Positions 29,646-38,653 are shown, numbered from the stretch's first letter. The stretch is 64,000 nucleotides of DNA from an uncultured Succiniclasticum sp. (GCA_902801365.1 CADCHY010000006.1:124001-188000); one strand, 5' to 3'. The notes: generated by a model from the letters alone, not told the origin. A program made the numbers and translations.

Positions 29646-29674
29646 ATAGTAAACCAAATTTTTGAAAAACGCAA
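29646..29674 (-). promoter_or_regulatory. Possible ybaK promoter
   Basis: Minus-strand TTGCGT (29669-29674), 17-bp spacer, TACTAT (29646-29651), in the divergent gap before nadE. Confidence 0.4.
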
Positions 29675-29754
29675 ATGTCTCTGTTATAATTAATATAGAT
29701 TAATATATTATTGAATTTTCCAGCATTAATTACAACAGATCTTTCATTTTTTAT

Positions 29755-29783
29755 TTTTCAAAATCAGCTTTTCTTGCTACAAT
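29755..29783 (+). promoter_or_regulatory. nadE promoter
   Basis: TTTTCA (29755-29760), 17-bp spacer, extended -10 TGCTACAAT with TACAAT at 29778-29783. About 50 bp before the nadE ATG. Confidence 0.5.
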
Positions 29784-29832
29784 ATTATTAATTAATACAT
29801 CGCATAAGACTTTTGCAGAAAGAGGCGTGAAA

Positions 29833-31749
29833 ATGGCACTGAAAATTGCCTGCGGACAAATGGAAATCATCACCGGCCGGCCGGATCTGAACACTAAAAA
29901 AATGCTGCAGTTAATTAATCTGGCGAGAAAAGAATCTGTTGATATTTTAGTGTTTCCCGAACTGGCCATACCCGGCGCCCTGATCGGCGACTTGTGGGAA
30001 CAGCATTCTTTCCTGAAAGACTGTGAGACTTACGGACAGCAGGTCATAGCCTCAACACAGGGAATCACTGTTATTTTCGGCAATGTGGCTATCGACTGGA
30101 AACGCAAAAACAAAGACGGCCATGTGCGTAAATACAACGCTGCATTTACCGCACAGGACGGAAAGCTGATTGCGACAGAACAGGGTCTGGATTATGTTGC
30201 AAAAACATCCCTTCCCGCTTACCGACAGTTTGACGACCCCAGATATTTTTCAGGGCAGGAAACGCTGCTGAAAGACAAACGCGTTTCTTTGAAAAACGGA
30301 ATGGGTTCGGTAGCAGTAAATTTGCGGGGGCAAGATTATAAGCTGGGACTGTTCCTCTGCGAAGATGGCTGGACTGAGAATTATCCTGTAAACGTGCCTG
30401 CCATGTTAAAACAGAGCGGCGCTGATATATTATGTAATCTTTCCAGTTCACCTTTTACCCTGGGTAAAAACAGCAAACGGCACGTATTGTTTGGCAGCCA
30501 GGCAAAGGAATTGAAGCTTCCTGTTATCTACTGTAATAATACAGGTATCCAGAACACAGGTAAAAACATTTATACCTTTGATGGACAGAGCTGTGTATAC
30601 GGCCCTGACGGAATGGTCAAGGCGGCAGCGCCCATGTTCGAAGAAAAACTGCTGATTTTCTCCTGGGACAAGGAAACCGAAAAAATACGCGCCTACTCGG
30701 CGGAAGACGAAATGATCGCCACGGAAGACGACGAAACTGCCATTATTTATAAAGCCATACGTTACGGCACAGAGCGCTTCCTTAAACAAACCGGCATAAA
30801 ACGCATGGTTGTAGGCGCTTCGGGCGGCATTGACTCCGCCGTTACCGCGGCGCTTTTTACGGATATACTCGGACCGCATCAGGTTTTACTTGTTAATATG
30901 CCCAGCCGCTATAATTCAGAACTGACCAAAAACCTGGCGCAGCAACTGGCGGAAAACCTTGGCTGCTGTTACACCATCGTGCCTGTCAACGACAGTGTTT
31001 CGCATACAGTTGAACAGCTTTATACTCCTATCCACAATTACACCACCAACCGGGATTTTAAAGTAGAACTGAACGGGATCATGTATGAAAACATACAGGC
31101 CCGCGACCGGGGTTCCCGGATTCTGGCAGGTTTTTCCGCCGCATTTAAAGGCGGCATCAGCTGCAATGCCAACAAAGCGGAAATCACTGTAGGCTACGGT
31201 ACATTTTATGGCGATCTGATCGGTCTTTTCTGTCCAATGGGAGATTTATGGAAATATCAGGTATATGCTCTCGGAAGATATATTAATGAGTACGTTTATA
31301 AACGCAAGGTAATTCCCGAACCTGTTTTTACAATCCGCCCCAGCGCCGAACTGTCACAGGAACAGACTGTGGGCAATGGTGGAGATCCTCTGCATTATGA
31401 ATATCACGATTATCTGCTGCGTGCTTTTGTTGAAAACTGGGATAAGACATCCCCTGCAGACATCCTGAAACACTACATCGGGCAGGATCTGGAAGAATTT
31501 ATAGGCTGTGAGGAAGGTCTTGTTGCCCGGCTTTTTCCCAGCCATGCTGCCTTTTGTCAGGATTTGGAACGATGGTACGGACTGTTTACCGGACTGGCGG
31601 TTGCCAAACGCATTCAGGCACCGCCAATATTAAGCCTCAGCAAAAGGGCTTTTGGCACTGACTTCCGGGAGGCGCAGATGACAGCGTATTATTCGCTGGA
31701 ATATAATGAGATGAAAGAAAAGCTGTTAGTACAGGAGCGGTTGTTTTAA
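29833..31749 (+). CDS. nadE: Glutamine-dependent NAD+ synthetase
   Basis: Amidates nicotinic acid adenine dinucleotide to NAD using ammonia from glutamine. 638 aa, two domains. The N-terminal nitrilase-type glutaminase has the triad Glu43 (FPELAIPG), Lys124 (YVAKTSLP) and Cys176 (LFLCEDGW). The C-terminal ATP-pyrophosphatase domain has SGGIDSA at 330-336. I chose the ATG at 29833 since AGAGG is seven bases upstream; a GTG lies two codons earlier. One of only two plus-strand genes in the window. Confidence 0.96.
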   Translation: MALKIACGQMEIITGRPDLNTKKMLQLINLARKESVDILVFPELAIPGALIGDLWEQHSFLKDCETYGQQVIASTQGITVIFGNVAIDWKRKNKDGHVRKYNAAFTAQDGKLIATEQGLDYVAKTSLPAYRQFDDPRYFSGQETLLKDKRVSLKNGMGSVAVNLRGQDYKLGLFLCEDGWTENYPVNVPAMLKQSGADILCNLSSSPFTLGKNSKRHVLFGSQAKELKLPVIYCNNTGIQNTGKNIYTFDGQSCVYGPDGMVKAAAPMFEEKLLIFSWDKETEKIRAYSAEDEMIATEDDETAIIYKAIRYGTERFLKQTGIKRMVVGASGGIDSAVTAALFTDILGPHQVLLVNMPSRYNSELTKNLAQQLAENLGCCYTIVPVNDSVSHTVEQLYTPIHNYTTNRDFKVELNGIMYENIQARDRGSRILAGFSAAFKGGISCNANKAEITVGYGTFYGDLIGLFCPMGDLWKYQVYALGRYINEYVYKRKVIPEPVFTIRPSAELSQEQTVGNGGDPLHYEYHDYLLRAFVENWDKTSPADILKHYIGQDLEEFIGCEEGLVARLFPSHAAFCQDLERWYGLFTGLAVAKRIQAPPILSLSKRAFGTDFREAQMTAYYSLEYNEMKEKLLVQERLF

Positions 31750-32310
31750 ATGAAACAGGATATTTATTCTTTTTACCGTATGCTTTCGCTTGCTGCCATT
31801 TTCTGGACAACGGTTTCCATGTCTGCCTATACCCCGCATGAAACCGGTTCCCGGGTTACTGCCAGCGGCGAAAAAGCGAAAGAGGGATACACCTGTGCGG
31901 CTAATTTTGTTCCGATCGGAAGTGTTATTATCTACGAAGGCCATACGTATTATGTGCAGGACAGGATGAACCCAAAGTATAACCGGCATGTAGACCTGTT
32001 TATGGAATCGCATAAAAAAGCGCTGCAATTCGGCCGTAAAGAAGCAAAAGTCCAGGTTATTACCCGGGATGACGGCCGTCCGGACCTTCCGAAAGATAAT
32101 AAAACTGTTAAAACTGCTCCTAAAACCGCTGAACATAAACGAACATCTGATAAGCACGAACAAACCTTAAAAGAAAATAAACAGACAACTTATGAAGAGA
32201 AATCTCAGGAGCCTGCAAAAGAAATTACGGCCCAACGTTCAGCTGACAACAACCCACATACCCGCAGGCCCGACCCTGCTCCGGTTTTAAAACCTCAGGC
32301 CAGGCCCTGA
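31750..32310 (+). CDS. Secreted protein with 3D-like (RlpA-type barrel) domain
   Basis: 186 aa. The N-terminus (about 10-26, MLSLAAIFWTTVSMSA) is a signal peptide or anchor. Residues about 26-105 match a 3D domain: SAYTPHETGSRVTASGE, FVPIGSVIIYEG, VQDRMNPKYNRHVDLF, HKKALQFGRKEAKVQV. Two of the three name-giving Asp seem kept (D71, D82); the first aligns with Asn52. The tail from about 110 is Lys/Pro/Thr-rich and disordered. Such domains occur in peptidoglycan-acting proteins. The ATG follows the nadE stop directly. Confidence 0.75.
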   Translation: MKQDIYSFYRMLSLAAIFWTTVSMSAYTPHETGSRVTASGEKAKEGYTCAANFVPIGSVIIYEGHTYYVQDRMNPKYNRHVDLFMESHKKALQFGRKEAKVQVITRDDGRPDLPKDNKTVKTAPKTAEHKRTSDKHEQTLKENKQTTYEEKSQEPAKEITAQRSADNNPHTRRPDPAPVLKPQARP

Positions 32311-32396
32311 AAACCGGCAACAGAAGTTGTATTCTCTATAGTTTCCGGATAGATATCCTTTCACAGTTTTTCAAAGACGTATAAACAAAACTGAAG

Positions 32397-32477
32397 ACCG
32401 GAGCGTATCCGTCCGGCAGTCCGTTCCGCGGATTGCCAAAATGATTCAGAGATATGCTCCGGTCCGTTTTTATTTTT
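32397..32477 (+). terminator. Branched terminator of the nadE unit
   Basis: Outer stem ACCGGAGC (32397-32404) / GCTCCGGT (32456-32463), followed by CCGTTTTTATTTTT. An inner hairpin GGCAGTCCG / CGGATTGCC (one G-U) sits within the 50-nt loop. Together they form a compact two-helix structure ending in a T run. Confidence 0.65.
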
Positions 32478-32546
32478 CTTAGGGAAAACACTGATAAACG
32501 AGTTATGCATGTATCCGGAAATAAATCAGTGATTCCTTAATATTAA

Positions 32547-33491
32547 CTACAATTCGATATAAGCGCCTCTCGCAAGCGTTGCTTTTGCATCGGCAATAAT
32601 TTTTTCAATCACATCTTTACAGGGAAGCACTTCGGTTAGCACGTTCAGGCTTTCACCTACCATCACACTGCCGTTTTCGATGTCGCCTTCCTTCATGCCC
32701 AACCGGGCTGTACCCGTTCCCAGTTCCATCAGTTTTTCTTTTGGCGCACCGCTCGTTTCTGCTTCAAGGTACTTCTGTGTAAATGCGTTCTTTAAACAGC
32801 GTACACCCATATTTCTTGAAAAACCAGTTACCACGCAGTCAGTATCGGTAGCGTTGACAATCATTTCTTTTGTTTTCTCGTGGATGGGACATTCTGTTGT
32901 CAATAGGAAACGGGATCCCATCTGCACCCCGTCCGCACCCATCAACAGGGCGGCTGCCATGGCACGTCCGTCAGAAATACCGCCTGCTGCAAGTACAGGT
33001 ATAGGATATTGCTCTTTAAGTACGTTGGAAAGCAATGCCATACAGGTAAGGGTTCCGATATGTCCGCCACCTTCCATGCCTTCGATTACCATTGCGTCAG
33101 CCCCTGATTCAGCGATACGTTTTGCCAGTTTCACATTGGGCACTACGGGAATTACTTTAATCCCGGCTTTGTGCATCTTTTCGATCCAGGGTACCGGGTT
33201 ACCGGCACCGGTGGTGATAAACGCAACTTTTTCTTTACAGACAAGATCCGCAATTTCATTTACGTTAGGCGCCATCAGCATCAGATTAATTCCAAAAGGT
33301 TTATTTGTAAGGCTTTTCGCCTTTTTGATTTCTTCCGCTACCCATTCCGTGGTGCGTCCTCCTGTGCCGATAATACCGGCCCCGCCTGCTTCTGAGACGG
33401 CGGCGGCCAATACTCCGTCACTGCTCCAGGCCATACCCCCCTGCACAATCGGATATCGGATCCCTAATAATTCACACAATCTGTTTTTCAT
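32547..33491 (-). CDS. fabK: FMN-dependent enoyl-ACP reductase II (FabK) / nitronate monooxygenase family
   Basis: 314-aa TIM-barrel flavoprotein. MKNRLCELLGIRYPIVQGGMAW, EGMEGGGHIG, VLAAGGISDG and GADGVQMGSRF are the signatures. Length and the HIGTLT segment fit FabK of S. pneumoniae better than NMO enzymes, so last step of fatty-acid elongation is most likely. NMO function cannot be excluded. The ATG at 33491 has AAAGGAG seven bases upstream. It is not in a fab operon, but ends the ylbF-murB-517 aa-zinc-ribbon run. Confidence 0.85.
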   Translation of the reverse strand: MKNRLCELLGIRYPIVQGGMAWSSDGVLAAAVSEAGGAGIIGTGGRTTEWVAEEIKKAKSLTNKPFGINLMLMAPNVNEIADLVCKEKVAFITTGAGNPVPWIEKMHKAGIKVIPVVPNVKLAKRIAESGADAMVIEGMEGGGHIGTLTCMALLSNVLKEQYPIPVLAAGGISDGRAMAAALLMGADGVQMGSRFLLTTECPIHEKTKEMIVNATDTDCVVTGFSRNMGVRCLKNAFTQKYLEAETSGAPKEKLMELGTGTARLGMKEGDIENGSVMVGESLNVLTEVLPCKDVIEKIIADAKATLARGAYIEL

Positions 33492-33513
33492 GTAAATTCT
33501 CCTTTGTGATATG

Positions 33514-33954
33514 TTATCGTTCAAACTTATTAAACAGCCTTGACAGCAAGATAATAATTACACCTGCTACCGCACCCACAATTCCTATAAACAAAAAAGC
33601 AGGAAGAAGAAAAAAAATGATACCCAGTATGATAAGGGCAAATATGATCCATGTCAGCAATCCCCCTCCCAGCCGGTAGACCTTAAAGCCAGAAGGATTC
33701 CTGTTGTCTTCAAACGGTCTGTCAGCACGGCGGAACGTATCATCCTGCCCGGAGTAACCCTCCTTCTCCTGATACTCGGCACGCTTTGTGTAGCCATCCT
33801 CGCCGGAAGAACCTTCCATTTCAATGGTTGTTCCCGCAAAGTTATCCCTTTCTTCCCTTGTCAGGCTTTTTGCTTCAATATCAACCTTTTTGTGGCAATA
33901 AGGGCATTCAGTGAGACCGTCATCAAACTCATGCCGGCAGAATTCACATAACAT
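33514..33954 (-). CDS. Zinc-ribbon protein with two C-terminal membrane segments
   Basis: 146 aa of unknown function. A CX2C-X10-CX2C zinc ribbon (Cys3, 6, 17, 20) is followed by an acidic, polar linker (about 30-95) and two hydrophobic segments (WIIFALIILGIIFFLLPAF and IGIVGAVAGVIIILL). The zinc ribbon would face the cytoplasm if the termini are inside. AGGAGG before the ATG. Twelve bases behind the 517-aa gene. Confidence 0.8.
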   Translation of the reverse strand: MLCEFCRHEFDDGLTECPYCHKKVDIEAKSLTREERDNFAGTTIEMEGSSGEDGYTKRAEYQEKEGYSGQDDTFRRADRPFEDNRNPSGFKVYRLGGGLLTWIIFALIILGIIFFLLPAFLFIGIVGAVAGVIIILLSRLFNKFER

Positions 33955-33966
33955 GGATTCTCCTCC

Positions 33967-35520
33967 TTACGAAAATACCATATTCATAAAAGCATCTTCA
34001 CTTATGTAACGCGAATCAAAGGGCTCCAGATGCAATACATCCTGAATTACAGCGGTTCGTTCTGCAATAATTTTAGTATCAATGTGTACCTTTTCCGCAT
34101 AAGGAACAACATCTAGCAGGAAGGTCTTCGTTATCTTCATATAATTTTCCAGAATTGCCAGTGCCCATATCATATTATCTTCATCTCTGAAACAGTCAAC
34201 GGGCCGAAGAGCATAAAAATCTCCCCACATCTGTGTAAGATTATTCCGGTCCTGCCATGACAGATGCAACAGTTTGCCAAACTGCGAAAGGATCTGATGC
34301 ACCGGGTCATCTTTTCTGATTGCGGAAGGCAGATAGTTTCCCGTCCTTTCGCAAGGATGGTTAAGCTGCATGACCATATCCGGAACTCCCGCATAAGCAA
34401 CCATATGCATAACCAAGGCTGGATTGGCATTAACAAACTGTTCCCAGTCTGCGTCGGGATGGGCCACTCTGTAATATTCAAGAAATTCCGACAGACGGTT
34501 ATAAAGGGCTTTTTGTACCGGCGGCTTTACAATAACGCTGCGAAGGTATTCGGTTATCAGATTTCCATCCTCAAACACATGAGCGATACACAAAAGGTTT
34601 CGTACGTCTACGGTTTCGTCAACAGGCAGGCACAGTTCTGAAATACTTCCCGAAAAAAAGTCCCTGCAGCTGAACCACCCGTCGGTTTCCTCTCTCTCGA
34701 TAGTGAAAACCATCAGCTGAATTTTCCGCATCGACGCCAACAGTTCAATCAGAGCCTTATTGGTTCTGCCATATTGCGGGTCCGGATGATTTTTATAAAA
34801 TTTGTAAAAATGATCAATAGGTCTTTCGTCCGTATTCCTTAAATGATGATCAAAAATAAAGTATTCCCAGAAAGAAGTAAACAGTTCCGGTCTTTTCACA
34901 TCCATTTCCGGTTCCGTGTCCGTACCAAAAAAAGCATAGCTGGCACGTCGTCGGTCCAGGCTGAAACGTGAATCGCCAAAATACTTCTGCATCATGTCAA
35001 ACAGTATAGTAAGCTTTTGTCCAAGCTGCATGAAGACTTTGGTTTCAAGATCGGGTTCCCGGTTAGTGCGGAATCTTTCATACTCTTCCGGCAGAGATCC
35101 GTCATTCCGGAACAGCAGCAGGCTGCCATCTGTTCCCAACAGTTTTAGACGGCATTTGGTTGCAGCCGTATCACTGCTTATGGCCTTTTTCTGCTTTAAA
35201 AAAGTGAGCAGGCGCTGGATGACGGACAAAAAATAGTCCACGCTGTGATAATCCAGCTCAAAATCGCCTATATTCCTCTGACACCAGCTTATGCAATAAA
35301 TAAAATCCTCACTGGTCATGTCACCAATCCGATAAGATGTGTTTCCGCAGTAAATCAGCAGGTACATGACCTGTTGCCATATTTCCATAAGTTCATCGTC
35401 TGACGCGCCATGAAAGGCTTCTGTACGCAAGAACTGTTCTGCGTATCTTCGTTCCAGGACTGTGTTCCAGCCGTCATCGTCATTGTATAGTTCGTTAATA
35501 ACGTCGTAAATATTAGTCAT
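33967..35520 (-). CDS. Unrecognised 517-aa cytoplasmic protein
   Basis: I do not recognise this protein. 517 aa, no signal peptide or membrane helix, rich in aromatic and acidic residues (NDDDGWNTV, WEQFVNANPALVMHMVAYAG, WQDRNNLTQMWGDFYALRP). It looks mainly helical and repeat-like without clear repeats; no Walker, helix-turn-helix or metal motif is seen. Its ATG overlaps the murB stop by four bases (ATGA), so it is co-translated with murB. Codon use resembles its neighbours, and it is intact. Confidence 0.8.
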   Translation of the reverse strand: MTNIYDVINELYNDDDGWNTVLERRYAEQFLRTEAFHGASDDELMEIWQQVMYLLIYCGNTSYRIGDMTSEDFIYCISWCQRNIGDFELDYHSVDYFLSVIQRLLTFLKQKKAISSDTAATKCRLKLLGTDGSLLLFRNDGSLPEEYERFRTNREPDLETKVFMQLGQKLTILFDMMQKYFGDSRFSLDRRRASYAFFGTDTEPEMDVKRPELFTSFWEYFIFDHHLRNTDERPIDHFYKFYKNHPDPQYGRTNKALIELLASMRKIQLMVFTIEREETDGWFSCRDFFSGSISELCLPVDETVDVRNLLCIAHVFEDGNLITEYLRSVIVKPPVQKALYNRLSEFLEYYRVAHPDADWEQFVNANPALVMHMVAYAGVPDMVMQLNHPCERTGNYLPSAIRKDDPVHQILSQFGKLLHLSWQDRNNLTQMWGDFYALRPVDCFRDEDNMIWALAILENYMKITKTFLLDVVPYAEKVHIDTKIIAERTAVIQDVLHLEPFDSRYISEDAFMNMVFS

Positions 35521-36428
35521 TCTTCTCCCAAAACCAAAACTTCAGGTATTAAGGTAACGTTGTAATCCTCGAGAATTTTTTTCCGGATATATTCAATCAG
35601 CTGCAATACATCCGCAGCGGTAGCATGATCCGCATTAACAATAAAGCCTGCGTGTTTGACAGAAACTTCCGCGCCGCCGATACGGAAGCCTTTCAGACCG
35701 GACTGTTCCACCATCTGGCCGACAAACCGTCCTTCAGGACGTTTAAAAGTACTGCCTGCACTGGGAATATCCAACGGTTGTTTGCTGATACGGCGCTGGC
35801 TGAAATCATCCATTTTAGCCTGAATTGCAGCCTTGTCGCCCTCATTTACCTGCAACGTTACCGTCAGTACAAGAGCATCAGAATTCTGCAGTGCGGAATG
35901 ACGGTAGGAAAACTCCAAATCATCCCTGTCCAGCGTTGTTATTTCCCCGGCCCTTGTAATAACCTGTACGGATACCACAGTATCTTTCATTTCCCCGTCG
36001 TAAGCACCGGCATTCATATAGACTGCGCCGCCGAGACTGCCGGGAATGCCTACTGCAAATTCCATACCGGTATATCCGGCTTCCCCGACGATACGGCAAC
36101 ACTGTGCCAGGGACACACCACTGTCAAAAATAAAAGTAGAGCCATCCTGTTCCCAGTGCTTTAATGCATTACCGAGTTTCAGCACAATACCGCGGATGCC
36201 CTTATCCCGGACTAAAAGATTGGAACCGTTTCCTATCACCGTCAGCGGAGTCTGTTCCTCTCGGGCAATGCGCAAAATCTTTCGAACATCTTCCAGATTA
36301 GCGGGAATCACCAGAGCATCAGCAGGACCGCCGATATGGAACGATGTATGCGCCGACATTGGTTCATCAAAACGCACCTGTCCGGCAATTTCTGATTTTA
36401 ATCGAGAAACAATTATCTGATTCAGCAT
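35517..36428 (-). CDS. murB: UDP-N-acetylenolpyruvoylglucosamine reductase
   Basis: FAD enzyme completing UDP-MurNAc synthesis. About 303 aa, type II (B. subtilis-like). HTSFHIGGPADALVIP, GNGSNLLVRD and GIPGSLGGAVYMNAGAY are the FAD-binding marks; PSAGSTFKRPEG near 225 holds the catalytic Ser region. I chose the ATG at 36428, one base after the ylbF stop; a TTG at 36440 is possible. Confidence 0.95.
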   Translation of the reverse strand: MLNQIIVSRLKSEIAGQVRFDEPMSAHTSFHIGGPADALVIPANLEDVRKILRIAREEQTPLTVIGNGSNLLVRDKGIRGIVLKLGNALKHWEQDGSTFIFDSGVSLAQCCRIVGEAGYTGMEFAVGIPGSLGGAVYMNAGAYDGEMKDTVVSVQVITRAGEITTLDRDDLEFSYRHSALQNSDALVLTVTLQVNEGDKAAIQAKMDDFSQRRISKQPLDIPSAGSTFKRPEGRFVGQMVEQSGLKGFRIGGAEVSVKHAGFIVNADHATAADVLQLIEYIRKKILEDYNVTLIPEVLVLGEE

Positions 36429-36429
36429 T

Positions 36430-36765
36430 TTATTCTGCAACTTCCTTTACCACATCTGTAATGGTCTTTGACACATCCTGGAACATCAGCTGGAACCGCT
36501 GGAATGCGTTCAGATAATTCACTGCCAGAGGGTTCAGGCTCAGTGTCCGCATCATGTCATTAAACTGCGCTTCTTTCTCCGCCGGAACTTCTTTTTTCTG
36601 ATAACGTGCAATTTCAACTTCCTGCCCCAGCTGCATAAACCGGGCAATCAGCGCTTTGGTATCCGGCTCCGCGGATAATTTTTCCTTTGCTTCTTTTAAA
36701 ACGGCAAACTCACGGGTTGCCCGCATTTCCCTTGCCAGTTCGTTTGCGCAATCATATACTGTCAT
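36430..36765 (-). CDS. YlbF/YmcA family protein
   Basis: 111 aa, all-helical. LAREMRATREFAVLKEAKEKL and LNPLAVNYLNAFQRFQLMFQDV match the YlbF (Com_YlbF) family, which in B. subtilis forms the Y-complex with RNase Y and affects competence, sporulation and RNA processing. GGAGG precedes the ATG. An extended -10 (TGCTAAAAT, 36812-36817) lies about 45 bp upstream. Confidence 0.85.
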   Translation of the reverse strand: MTVYDCANELAREMRATREFAVLKEAKEKLSAEPDTKALIARFMQLGQEVEIARYQKKEVPAEKEAQFNDMMRTLSLNPLAVNYLNAFQRFQLMFQDVSKTITDVVKEVAE

Positions 36766-36824
36766 AGTTTTTTTCCTCCGTTACAGAAATATCAATTTAC
36801 ATACGTCAAATATTTTAGCACATT

Positions 36825-37865
36825 TTATTTTATCTGCCCATAGGGAATATTCAGATACTGCCACCCGCCCGTATCACCAAGCGTAAAATGCCACCACTCT
36901 TCTTTACCCTGGGTAAAACCGCATTCCTTCATCACTGCAGCCAGCATGTCCCGTAAGTTACGCTGTCTTTTCGTGCCGCCGGTGAATCCCGGGAACTGAC
37001 GGACAGATACTTCATCAAAATCACTTATCATGTTCACGGCTTCCCCGGTTGACAGATCATAAAGACTTACGTCCACTGTACGGCCGGTATTGCGGTCTTC
37101 TCCTTTATCAGGCAAAGGCAGCATGCCTTTCTTCTCTTTTGGCAGCAGGTCGGAAGCCAGCTTGGAAACATACCAGGGTCGGTAGCCTTCCCACACCAGA
37201 AGTCCATATCCTCTTGCCGCCAGCTTGTCGGCCGCCTTTTTCAGCGCGGAGACAGTTTCCGCTTCTGCAAAGGCTTCCGTTGCATCAAAAAGAGAAACGC
37301 CAAAAATATTGTTAGAATCTGCGTAACGCAAATCAAATTTAGCGTTAGGAACGGAAGACCGGATACGAACGAGCCTTCCCGCCTGTCCCCGCTGCAGTTT
37401 TGCCGGCATGGCAGCCCGCATCGCTGCGTCCTTTAGAGACTGATAATCAGCATTCCCTTCAATTCGCATTACTTTGTTGCCTTCACCCGGGAAAAAATCA
37501 CGGGCAAAACGTTTGCCGCCGATTTTGCAGACAATCCCGTTACCGTCTGTGTCACGTTCAAAATGGACGGCAGCTTCCGCAGAAAGCAGCGGGCCTTCTT
37601 CATTCATCGAATAAGAATCAAAGTGAACTTTTCTTAGCGGAAAAATATTGGCATAGCTGAAATCCTTGTCTTCCGGATCCGTGCGGAAAACTATCTGCAA
37701 TTTTCCGTTCTCTTCCCGCAGCAGGAAAACAGAAGCGTTTCCATAATACAGGCCTAAAAGGGAATTCACCTCTTTCGGCACCGGTTTCGCCGCCTGGGAA
37801 ACAGGAATCATGGATAACAGCGCGAGGGCCAGGAGCATAGACAAAGAAACAATTCTCGTTTTCAT
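36825..37865 (-). CDS. VanX-like D-Ala-D-Ala dipeptidase with altered zinc site
   Basis: 346 aa, secreted (signal peptide 1-25, LLALALLSMIPVSQA). Residues about 30-155 form an extra N-terminal domain I do not recognise. Residues 165-346 match VanX/DdpX: Arg229 (GYRP), Asp265 (TVDVSL), and Glu323 and His326 (EEWWHF). The His ligand expected seven residues before the Asp is Arg258 (codon CGC; His would be CAC). Activity is therefore doubtful. Its ATG overlaps the nitrilase stop, tying it to the two-component operon. Confidence 0.8.
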   Translation of the reverse strand: MKTRIVSLSMLLALALLSMIPVSQAAKPVPKEVNSLLGLYYGNASVFLLREENGKLQIVFRTDPEDKDFSYANIFPLRKVHFDSYSMNEEGPLLSAEAAVHFERDTDGNGIVCKIGGKRFARDFFPGEGNKVMRIEGNADYQSLKDAAMRAAMPAKLQRGQAGRLVRIRSSVPNAKFDLRYADSNNIFGVSLFDATEAFAEAETVSALKKAADKLAARGYGLLVWEGYRPWYVSKLASDLLPKEKKGMLPLPDKGEDRNTGRTVDVSLYDLSTGEAVNMISDFDEVSVRQFPGFTGGTKRQRNLRDMLAAVMKECGFTQGKEEWWHFTLGDTGGWQYLNIPYGQIK

Positions 37866-38653
37866 TTACTCTCACCCGGTTTTTGAATAGTAAAGCGCAC
37901 ATCTGACAGAGCATTCAATGTCCTGCGTACCTTTGCAACCATTTCCAGGTCGATTTCCGCATAGATAATCTCTTCGTTGTTGCCGCCTTCCGCAACGATA
38001 TGATTCATGGGGTCGATGACGCGGGAATGGCCATAGAATGGATCTCCCTTAAAGGTGCCGACACAGTTTACCGCCGCTACATACACATGGTTCTCAAAGG
38101 CTCTGGCGCGGGACAGCAGATCGAATCCATCACCCCTGCGGGAAGGCCACTCTGCAGGGCATACAATCAGTTGTGCCCCCTGCAGGGCAAGATAACGGTA
38201 AAACTCCGGAAACCGCAAATCGTAACAAATCGTGGAACCGCAGCAAACACCGTCCAGGTCAAACACATTAAAGGCATCCCCCGGAGCAAAAAACTTTTCT
38301 TCTTCAAACATACCGAAGAGATGTGCTTTAGCGTATTGATGAACAATAGTTCCTTCTTTATTGATTGCCGGGATCATATTATATACCAGTCCGTTTTTCA
38401 GAACCGGCAGTGAGCCGGGCAACAACGAACAGTGATACTTTCTGGCAATCCCGCGCAGTGTTTCAACCAGCGGGCTGTCCAGCGTCACCGCTTCTTTTTT
38501 AAGATGTCCCAGCGAATATCCGGTCGTCCAAATCTCCGGTAAAATAACCAGATCGCTCTGCTTTGCCGCTTCTTCTAAAAGTGCAAGGCCGTGCTCCGTA
38601 TTGCCGGTACAGTTGCGTTCTTTGATTTCCATTTGGACCAGCGCTAACTTCAT
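37862..38653 (-). CDS. Carbon-nitrogen hydrolase (nitrilase superfamily, Nit2/omega-amidase-like)
   Basis: 263-aa amidohydrolase. Catalytic triad Glu40 (ILPEIWTTGY), Lys109 (YAKAHLFG) and Cys143 (ICYDLRFPE). It resembles omega-amidases acting on alpha-ketoglutaramate or related repair enzymes; the substrate is not certain. It lies 18 bp after the HAD phosphatase and overlaps the VanX-like gene by four bases. Confidence 0.87.
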   Translation of the reverse strand: MKLALVQMEIKERNCTGNTEHGLALLEEAAKQSDLVILPEIWTTGYSLGHLKKEAVTLDSPLVETLRGIARKYHCSLLPGSLPVLKNGLVYNMIPAINKEGTIVHQYAKAHLFGMFEEEKFFAPGDAFNVFDLDGVCCGSTICYDLRFPEFYRYLALQGAQLIVCPAEWPSRRGDGFDLLSRARAFENHVYVAAVNCVGTFKGDPFYGHSRVIDPMNHIVAEGGNNEEIIYAEIDLEMVAKVRRTLNALSDVRFTIQKPGESK

